Assembly: GCF_001439845.1 (NCBI RefSeq)
Contig: NZ_JYLO01000009.1
Span: 62,001-126,000, forward strand
Direction of reading: 5' to 3'
Source of the DNA: Pseudomonas lactis
GTDB taxonomy: Bacteria > Pseudomonadota > Gammaproteobacteria > Pseudomonadales > Pseudomonadaceae
Length of the DNA stretch: 64,000 bases
The notes under the pieces are model-generated. The model was not told the origin of the DNA. It saw only the letters and a list, made by a program, of their open reading frames with translations, and did no database searches. Numbering within the stretch: position 1 is the first letter of the stretch; every line of letters begins with the position of its first letter. This document shows, piece after piece, positions 57,353 to 64,000 of the stretch. The translations under genes and the position numbers were made by a program.

Positions 57353-59296
57353 TTAGGTTCCCTCGATCACCACAGCGCTGTCCACTAGCCTACGAACGCT
57401 CTGCCGCACATCTTCCGGGACGGGCTGCGGGGCGACGGCCTTGGGCACATCCTCGTGATGCTGGTAGTCGCCCATGATGACCCGTACGATCGCCGGCACG
57501 TTGGTCGGCGTGACCGCATCGATGGCGGCGCGATCGCCCAGGTCAGGGTGCGGCTGGGTCAGCATGCGGTAAAGTCCCCAAGAATCCGCGTGCGGGCACT
57601 GGTTCATGAGCACCTGGGCCAGCCTGTGTTTGAGCGGCACCAGTTGCCAGTCCGGAACACGCTGTCCCCGATTGCCAAGGCTGATAGCCAGCAACTTTCC
57701 GGCTTTCAGTTCGCGGTTGATCTGGTCCTTGGACTTCCCGGCCAGCTTGCCGAACAACGGGACCGGCAGGCTGTTCGGCGACTCATAGATAGCCAGCATT
57801 TCCTCGCGCTCGCGCTGGATCGCGGACACTTCCGGCTCTGGGACATGCACCGGAGGCGGCGGCAGATGCGACAGTCTCCGGAACGTGATTCCGCCGCTGC
57901 TCGAAGTGACGACAATGGGCGTTGCGACAAGGGACTGCACGCCGGGCACAGGGGGCTCGGCCACGATGGGGGCCGCACCCACCGCCTCTTCCACTTCTGC
58001 CATCGCAGGCACCCCATCGATGCGGATGGTCAGGTGTGCGCTCGCAGCTTCTACCTCGCCCTGTTCGAGCAGGTCGAGGCGATCGGCCCAGTCCTGCATC
58101 ATCCGGCGCCTCGGCTCCACGTATTTGGCGTGGTTGTAGGCCGAGCTGACCTTGTTGGGGTCGGAGTGCGATAGCTGTGCATCCACCCAAATTTTCGGAT
58201 AGCCGATTTCGTTGAGCGCCGTCGAGATGGTGCCGCGGATGCCGTGCCCGGTCAGGCGCCCCTCGTAACCCATGAGCTGCAAGGCCTTGTTCAGCGTATT
58301 TTCGCTGATGCGCTTCTTGAGTTCGCTGGTATGAGCCAACAAGTACTTCTGCGCCGGCCGCATCGCGCTCAGAAGATAGCGCACGATCTCGATGGCCTGC
58401 AGAGAGAGGGGCACGATGTAGGGCGGCACGTCCTGCGGCCGCTTACCGGCCTTGCGCATTTCGTCCTGGAGCTGCTTGACGAATTGTGGCGGGATGATCC
58501 ACAAGCCGCGGTCGAGGTCGAACTGCTCAGGCTCGGCCAGCCGCAATTCGCCCGTCCGCACCCCAGTTAACAACAGCAGCCGCACACCAAGCTGGGTCTG
58601 CCAGCCGCGGGGGGTGTAGAGCCGAAGCTTCTGAAGGAACTCGGGCATCTCGGGCAGGTGCAGATAGGGATTGTGGGTCACCGGGGGCTTGGGTTCGGCC
58701 ACCACATCCAGGTCAGCAGCAGGGTTGACCTCCAAGCCCTCGGCAACGACCAAGGCATAGCGGAACATCTGGTTGAACCAGGTGCGAACCTTCTCGGCGG
58801 TGGTGAACGCTTTGCGCTTCTCGATCGCCGCCAGAACTCCCAGGAGCTGAGGGCGGCGAATGTCGTAGATCGACATCTTCCCTAAGGCGGGCAGCACGTC
58901 CTTGTTGAAGATGCGCAGAATCTGCGACAGGGTGCTCTGGCGGCCTTCCTTGAGTTCCTTGCGGCGATGCTCGACCCAGGCATCAAAAACGTTCCTAAAG
59001 GTGTATTCACCCGCCAATTTGGCCGCGTGCCGGCGCTGGTCACGCTCGATTTGCGGATCAACCCCCCTGGCAAGCAGGGCTTGGGCCTTATCCCGCTCGG
59101 CGCGGGCCTCGCGCAAGCTGAGGGCAGGATATCCGCCCAGGGACATACGTTTTTGCTTGCCCAGCCAGTAGTAGCGAAACATCCACGACTTACCGCCTGC
59201 AGCAGAGACCATCAGGCCCAGGCAGTCATTATCGGAGAGGGTGTAGCGTTTTCCGGTGGTTCTTGCCTGCCGGACGGTCAGATCAGAGAGTGCCAT
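57353..59296 (-). CDS. int: ICE tyrosine recombinase (P4-type integrase) with antitoxin-like C-terminal domain
   Basis: The 647-residue integrase drives integration and excision. The N-terminal DUF4102 arm-binding part (1-90) and core-binding domain (95-200) precede the catalytic domain with R247 (GVRTGE), H351 and R354 (GHGIRG), H377 and Tyr387 (AYNHAKY). A usual P4 integrase would end near 410. Here a Pro-rich linker (430-490) leads to an extra domain (about 497-610) sharing SLPVPLFGKLAGKSKDQI, RGQRVPDWQL and DAVT with the RES antitoxin at 13471. Start ATG 59296 has GGAG upstream. Confidence 0.92.
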   Translation of the reverse strand: MALSDLTVRQARTTGKRYTLSDNDCLGLMVSAAGGKSWMFRYYWLGKQKRMSLGGYPALSLREARAERDKAQALLARGVDPQIERDQRRHAAKLAGEYTFRNVFDAWVEHRRKELKEGRQSTLSQILRIFNKDVLPALGKMSIYDIRRPQLLGVLAAIEKRKAFTTAEKVRTWFNQMFRYALVVAEGLEVNPAADLDVVAEPKPPVTHNPYLHLPEMPEFLQKLRLYTPRGWQTQLGVRLLLLTGVRTGELRLAEPEQFDLDRGLWIIPPQFVKQLQDEMRKAGKRPQDVPPYIVPLSLQAIEIVRYLLSAMRPAQKYLLAHTSELKKRISENTLNKALQLMGYEGRLTGHGIRGTISTALNEIGYPKIWVDAQLSHSDPNKVSSAYNHAKYVEPRRRMMQDWADRLDLLEQGEVEAASAHLTIRIDGVPAMAEVEEAVGAAPIVAEPPVPGVQSLVATPIVVTSSSGGITFRRLSHLPPPPVHVPEPEVSAIQREREEMLAIYESPNSLPVPLFGKLAGKSKDQINRELKAGKLLAISLGNRGQRVPDWQLVPLKHRLAQVLMNQCPHADSWGLYRMLTQPHPDLGDRAAIDAVTPTNVPAIVRVIMGDYQHHEDVPKAVAPQPVPEDVRQSVRRLVDSAVVIEGT

Positions 59297-59305
59297 TTCG
59301 AGGCT

Positions 59306-59323
59306 CCTAAGTAATGACTTAGG
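59306..59323 (-). promoter_or_regulatory. Leader hairpin touching the integrase ribosome binding site
   Basis: On the minus strand CCTAAGT-CATT-ACTTAGG forms a perfect 7-bp stem that ends 9 bases before ATG. The last AGG of the stem is part of AGGAG, so the hairpin could hide the ribosome binding site. It could also be a protein site. Confidence 0.6.
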
Positions 59324-59455
59324 CCCTATGCTCGTCATGGTTCCCGCTCAGCCCCAGCAACTATCCGGTAGCCGTCCCACCCGTATTCTTGTGCCTCAAT
59401 TGGTCACTCAAAAACGGTAGCTGTGGGTGGATTTCCGTGGCGCTCGCTGGAATGG
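59324..59455. other. Integrase upstream region at the ICE end
   Basis: About 130 bases without a gene. No tRNA gene or clear sigma70 pair is visible. The element's att site and integrase promoter should be in this stretch or just beyond it. AATGACTTA occurs at 59313-59321 and again at 59482-59490 as a 9-base direct repeat, which may be an arm or att-related sequence. Confidence 0.35.
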
Positions 59456-59480
59456 AAAAAGGGGCCGAAGCCCCTTTTTT
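59456..59480. terminator. Bidirectional terminator at the ICE boundary
   Basis: AAAAA-GGGGC-CGAA-GCCCC-TTTTTT is a strong intrinsic terminator for both strands. It would insulate the integrase from outside transcription. Confidence 0.85.
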
Positions 59481-59488
59481 CAATGACT

Positions 59489-60517
<1,029 letters not shown>

Positions 60518-60554
60518 CAACCGTGAAAACGCCGCAATGTGCGGGCTTACCCTC

Positions 60555-60653
60555 TGTAGGAGCGAGCTTGCTCGCGAAAAACCCTAGGCGCCGCGTTTAT
60601 TCAGGAAACACGCGTTATCGTTGACGTTTTTCGCGAGCAAGCTCGCTCCTACA
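60555..60653. repeat. REP pair in inverted orientation (REPIN)
   Basis: Two perfect 27-bp inverted copies (60555-60581 and 60627-60653) of a Pseudomonas REP beginning TGTAGGAGCGAGCTTGCTCG flank a 45-base spacer. Such doublets are scattered through fluorescens-group genomes between genes and act as terminators or RAYT substrates. It lies between convergent czcA fragment and czcS. Confidence 0.9.
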
Positions 60654-60659
60654 TTGGGC

Positions 60660-62051
60660 CTAGGCTGGCTTCGAAGGAAACACAAGGCTGAACCGCGTAA
60701 AACGTCCAGCCTGGCTGGTGACATGAGCATGCCCCTGATGCAAATGCATGATCGATTTCACAATGGCCAGTCCCAGCCCGGTGCCGCCCTCTGCACGGGT
60801 ACGGCTGCTGTCGGCGCGGTAGAAGCGTTCGAACAGGTGCGGCAGGTGGTGCGCTTCAATACCTCGCCCCGGGTTGCCCACCGACAGCGATACGCTCTGC
60901 TCGTAGGTCTCCACCAACAGCAACACGGTGGAGCCCTCGGGTGTGTGGCGAATGGCATTGGAGAGCAAATTGGAAATCGCCCGCTGGATCATCAGGCGGT
61001 CGCCCGTCACCCAGGCATCGCCGCGCAGGCTCAGGGTGATGTGTTTGTCTTCGGCACTCAGGGCAAACAACTCCATCACGCGCTGGGCTTCCTGCGCCAG
61101 GGACACCTCGGTGAATGAGGCCCGCGCCGCCGGATGGCTGACCTGCGCCAGAAACAGCATGTCGCTGACAATCCGCGCCAGGCGTTCGAGCTCTTCGGTG
61201 CTGGACTCCAGCACCGCCTTGTATTCCTGCGGTGGGCGTTGGCGCGACAGGGTCAACTGGGCCTTGCCCATCAGGTTGGTCAGCGGCGCGCGCAGTTCGT
61301 GGGCCAAGTCGTCGGAGAACTGCGAGAGTTGCTGCACCCCGGCATCCAGGCGGTCGAGCATCACGTTGATGCCGTGGGCCAGTTCACCCAGTTCGTGGGG
61401 CAGGTTGTCTAGGGACAAGCGATGGGTGAGGTCTTGGGTGGTGACTTTCGCCGCCACCTGGCTGAACTGCTTCAACGGCGCCAGGCCGCGTTGCACCAGC
61501 CACCAGGCACCCATGCCAATCAGTATCAACAGCAGCGGCAGCGCAATCAGCGTGGCGCGCAGGTAGGCACTGAGCAACGCCTGGTCGTCCATGCGGTCCA
61601 GGGACAGCAGCACCCGCACACGTTCACCGTTGGCCAGGCGCATCAAGCTGGAGGCACTGAGTATCTGGTTGCCGTAGCTGTCGACCCAATTGAGGTAACC
61701 AAGGGTTTCCCGTGGTTTGAAGTCAGTGAGCAGCGGTTCCTGGGGCTTGCTGCCGACGTTCAGCAGCACGCTGTTATCGGGCGCGGTGCCGACAATGGTC
61801 AGGTGGAAGTTGTCGTGGCCCATCACCAGGTCCATCAGTGAGTGTGGGCGAGCGCGAATACCGTGGGCATCCAGGCCCAGGGCCAGGCTGTGCTGGATCT
61901 GTTCCATCTTGCTTTCGAGGTTCTTGCGCGCGAGTTTTTCCAGCTCATGGGTGAGGGCCAGGTAGGCCAGGGTTGCCAGCAGCAGCACCAGGCCCGCGCC
62001 CATCAGGCTGACCGTCAGGCCCAGGCGCATCGACAGGCTGCCGGTCTTCAT
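60660..62051 (-). CDS. czcS: Heavy-metal sensor histidine kinase (CzcS/CopS type)
   Basis: The 463-residue kinase has two membrane segments (about 12-33 and 166-185) around a periplasmic sensor, a HAMP region (about 186-240), phosphorylated H251 in DLAHELRAPL, and an ATPase domain with N box (NLLSNAIRHTP) and GGTGLGLAIV. It signals to the regulator encoded just upstream on the same strand, overlapping it by four bases. The adjacent czcA fragment fits a metal-resistance locus. Confidence 0.9.
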   Translation of the reverse strand: MKTGSLSMRLGLTVSLMGAGLVLLLATLAYLALTHELEKLARKNLESKMEQIQHSLALGLDAHGIRARPHSLMDLVMGHDNFHLTIVGTAPDNSVLLNVGSKPQEPLLTDFKPRETLGYLNWVDSYGNQILSASSLMRLANGERVRVLLSLDRMDDQALLSAYLRATLIALPLLLILIGMGAWWLVQRGLAPLKQFSQVAAKVTTQDLTHRLSLDNLPHELGELAHGINVMLDRLDAGVQQLSQFSDDLAHELRAPLTNLMGKAQLTLSRQRPPQEYKAVLESSTEELERLARIVSDMLFLAQVSHPAARASFTEVSLAQEAQRVMELFALSAEDKHITLSLRGDAWVTGDRLMIQRAISNLLSNAIRHTPEGSTVLLLVETYEQSVSLSVGNPGRGIEAHHLPHLFERFYRADSSRTRAEGGTGLGLAIVKSIMHLHQGHAHVTSQAGRFTRFSLVFPSKPA

Positions 62052-62722
62052 GGGCGCGCTTCCAGCACGTAGCCCACGCCACGAATGGTGTGGATCAGCT
62101 TGACCTCGCTCTGGTCATCCACCTTGGCGCGCAGGCGGCTGATGGAGACTTCCACCACATTGGTGTCGCAGTCGAAATTCATGTCCCAGACCAGGGAAAT
62201 AATCTGCGTGCGGGTCAGCACTTCGCCGGCCTGGCGCATCAGTACTTGCAGCAGGGCGAACTCCTTGGTGGTCAGGTCGATGCGCCGGGCGCCGCGATAA
62301 GCGCGGTGGCGACGCGGGTCCAGTTCCAGGTCCGAGACGCGGAACACTTCCGGCTGTGGAATGTGCTCGCTGCGGCGCATCAGGGTGCGCACCCGTGCCA
62401 GCAGTTCGGGAAACTCGAACGGCTTGACCAGGTAGTCGTCGGCGCCCATGTCCAGGCCCTTGATCTTGTCAGCCAGCCGGCCACGGGCGGTGAGCATCAT
62501 CACGCGCTGGGTACCATTGCGGCGCAATTCTTCCAGTACTTGCCAGCCATCCTTGCCCGGCAGATTGACGTCCAGAATCACCAGTTCATAGGCGTGTTGC
62601 CCGGCCAGGTGCAGGCCGTCGATGCCATTGGCGGCGCAGTCGACCACGTAGCCACTTTCGTTCAGGCCCTGTTGCAGGTAGTCGGCGGTTTTCTGCTCGT
62701 CTTCAACCACAAGAATACGCAT
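62048..62722 (-). CDS. czcR: Heavy-metal response regulator (CzcR/CopR type)
   Basis: The 224-residue OmpR-type regulator has receiver residues E7, D8, D51 and K (LTARGRLADKIKG), and a winged-helix output domain (about 125-222; TRTQIISLVWDMNFDCDTNVVEVSISRLRAKVD). ATG 62722 is used. In Pseudomonas this pair induces czcCBA and represses oprD, whose homologue follows. Confidence 0.92.
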   Translation of the reverse strand: MRILVVEDEQKTADYLQQGLNESGYVVDCAANGIDGLHLAGQHAYELVILDVNLPGKDGWQVLEELRRNGTQRVMMLTARGRLADKIKGLDMGADDYLVKPFEFPELLARVRTLMRRSEHIPQPEVFRVSDLELDPRRHRAYRGARRIDLTTKEFALLQVLMRQAGEVLTRTQIISLVWDMNFDCDTNVVEVSISRLRAKVDDQSEVKLIHTIRGVGYVLEARP

Positions 62723-62863
62723 GGGGGGGTTACCTCTTGAATTAGGGGAGAGAAGGCGCCCATGTCCCTATGGCGGCGGTTATCGGAGTAGGAAAAGTCT
62801 GAAGGCTAAAGTAACTACAGGGTCAACTGCGACCATCGGCCGCATGGAGCAGCAGGCAAAAAA
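62723..62863. other. Intergenic region upstream of czcR
   Basis: No gene is seen. A C6 or G7 run lies directly before the czcR ATG. A TAAAGTAACTACAGGGTCAA stretch near 62806-62825 might be part of the promoter, but no clear paired boxes can be given. Confidence 0.3.
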
Positions 62864-62883
62864 AACGCCCCAAGCGGGGCGTT
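62864..62883 (-). terminator. Rho-independent terminator of oprD
   Basis: Stem AACGCCCC/GGGGCGTT with loop AAGC is followed on the minus strand by eight T residues. It lies 178 bases beyond the oprD stop. The 62884-63060 stretch between them shows no gene. Confidence 0.85.
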
Positions 62884-63060
62884 AAAAATTCATCTCTTTC
62901 CAAAGGAGCTACACAAAAGCTTCAGAGATGAATGTGCTCGGTGAATAAGTTGAAGCGAGTATAGAAAGTTCCACTTAACGAGAAGCTGAGGCCAATATTA
63001 CAATTTTGATAACTGGCTATTTGTGAACAGATGTTAGTTAATCGCGAGCGAATGTAAGGG

Positions 63061-64000
63061 CTACAACACGACCAAGGGGTATTCGGCAATCAGACGAACT
63101 TCTTCCAGGTCTGACTCGAACGCACTGGAGCGCACGGTGGCCTGGCGCACGCGCAGGGACAAATCCTTCAAACGCCCACTTTGCACCACGTACTTGGCCT
63201 CGATATCCCGTTCCCAACGGCGTTGATCGGTCAACGGGTTACCCGCTGCATCGCGGCGCATATACACGGCATTGGCGTTGCTGTAGTCGGCGCCGGTGCC
63301 TTTGCCGTAGCGGGTCATGAACGACAGGCCGGGAATGCCGAACGCCTGCATGTCCAGGTCGTAGCGCACCATCCATGAGCGCTCCTTGGGCGCGTTGAAG
63401 TCGCTGTACTGGATCGAGTTATTGAGGAAGATCGAGTCTGACTGGCGCAGGTAGTCGAAATCATCGTCGCCGTTGTTACGTTGGTGGGACACGGCCAGGC
63501 TGTGGGCACCGACCTTGACCCCGAGCCTGGCGCTCCAGATGTTGTTGTCGAACTCGCCGAGCCGTTTCTGGCCTTCGTCCACGGCCTTGTAGTAGTTGAA
63601 GTCGCCGAACAATGACATGTCGTCGGTCAATGCGTAATTGGCATTGCTGCCGAAGTAGTACTGGTCCCAGGCGTCCTTCAAGCGGCTGCTGTACAGGCTA
63701 AAGCCCAGGTGGCTGTTGAGCTGATAGTCACCGCCGAAGTAGGCGATCCAGGGCGAGTCGACCTTGCCTGCATAGAAGGTGGCAAAGCCTTTGTTCATGC
63801 CGCTTTCACTGGGCTGGCTCATGCCGCTCAGGCGCCCGCCTTGCAGGCTCAAGCCTTCCAGGCTGGTGTTTTGCAGGGTGACGCCGCGAAAGCTCTCGGG
63901 CAACAGGCGAGAGTCGCCGTAGGCCACCACCGGGGTGAGTGGGAACACGTCGCCGGCCTTGATCACCGTGTCCAGCACGCGCAGTTTTGCCGCGCCGCCG
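63061..64000 (-). CDS. OprD-family outer-membrane porin, C-terminal part
   Basis: The frame is open to the window edge, so about 313 C-terminal residues are present. They alternate beta strands and turns and include PVVAYGDSRLLPESFRGV, FATFYAGKVDSPW and a C-terminal aromatic-poor strand ending in VRLIAEYPLVVL, all typical of OprD/OpdX specific porins. It probably imports a small carboxylate or peptide; basic amino acids or carbapenems for OprD itself. Its link to CzcRS repression is known for OprD of P. aeruginosa. Confidence 0.88.
   Translation of the reverse strand, partial: GGAAKLRVLDTVIKAGDVFPLTPVVAYGDSRLLPESFRGVTLQNTSLEGLSLQGGRLSGMSQPSESGMNKGFATFYAGKVDSPWIAYFGGDYQLNSHLGFSLYSSRLKDAWDQYYFGSNANYALTDDMSLFGDFNYYKAVDEGQKRLGEFDNNIWSARLGVKVGAHSLAVSHQRNNGDDDFDYLRQSDSIFLNNSIQYSDFNAPKERSWMVRYDLDMQAFGIPGLSFMTRYGKGTGADYSNANAVYMRRDAAGNPLTDQRRWERDIEAKYVVQSGRLKDLSLRVRQATVRSSAFESDLEEVRLIAEYPLVVL

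Overview
The window is mostly one end of a large integrative and conjugative element (ICE) of the PAGI-2/ICEclc type, followed by about 4.5 kb that looks like Pseudomonas chromosome. Pointers to Pseudomonas (probably the fluorescens group) are the perfect 27-bp inverted REP pair at 60555-60653, the CzcR/CzcS pair and the OprD porin. The organism call is an inference from gene content and repeats, not from a search.

Layout. 1-12364 holds the mating-pair (type IV secretion) genes of the ICE, all on the + strand and mostly overlapping by 4 bases: TIGR03746, TIGR03749, TIGR03752, a lipoprotein, the VirB4-like ATPase, a Dsb-like thioredoxin, RadC, then after a strong terminator the TIGR03757/03756/03755 proteins, a small membrane protein and TraG-N. 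12376-14097 (minus) carries DUF3742 and a RES-toxin/Xre-antitoxin pair, and 14414-16285 encodes the MobH relaxase TraI. 16336-56232 is cargo: kdsA, a glutaredoxin, a duplicated DUF305 protein, a GntR/MFS region split by a 3.5-kb direct-repeat structure around a MerA-like flavoprotein and TetR regulator, a MexEF-OprN-like efflux operon with three frameshift lesions, then a dense metal-resistance block (Zn/Cd/Pb P-type ATPase, DUF4148, ArsR, CDF, NreB/NrsD-like exporter with a CsoR/RcnR-family sensor, CzcCBA, Lpd, second ArsR, CopA, CueR, ferredoxin, glutaredoxin-MauE fusion, CopZ) and finally Lrp plus 4-hydroxyphenylpyruvate dioxygenase and a LysR regulator. 56259-59296 is the integration module: Xre regulator, an orphan LysR effector domain and the tyrosine recombinase.

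How it works together. Two regulatory codes run through the cargo. CueR/MerR-type promoters (TTGACC, 19-bp spacer) precede copA, the DUF305 gene and the RND adaptor gene, with a closely related one before copZ. ArsR/SmtB-type dyads (TGAA-N6-TTCA) precede the CDF exporter, the DUF4148 gene and an MFS gene. The nickel-type sensor has its own C/G-tract operator. So copper, divalent-cation and nickel responses appear to be wired separately but spread across the island.

Most unusual: the last ~110 residues of the integrase match the C-terminal domain of the RES antitoxin 44 kb away in the same element, suggesting a link between recombination and the toxin-antitoxin system. Also notable are an integrase leader hairpin touching its ribosome binding site, the exact 5-bp duplication that breaks the RND pump, and the ICE junction lying against a truncated czcA rather than a visible tRNA gene.
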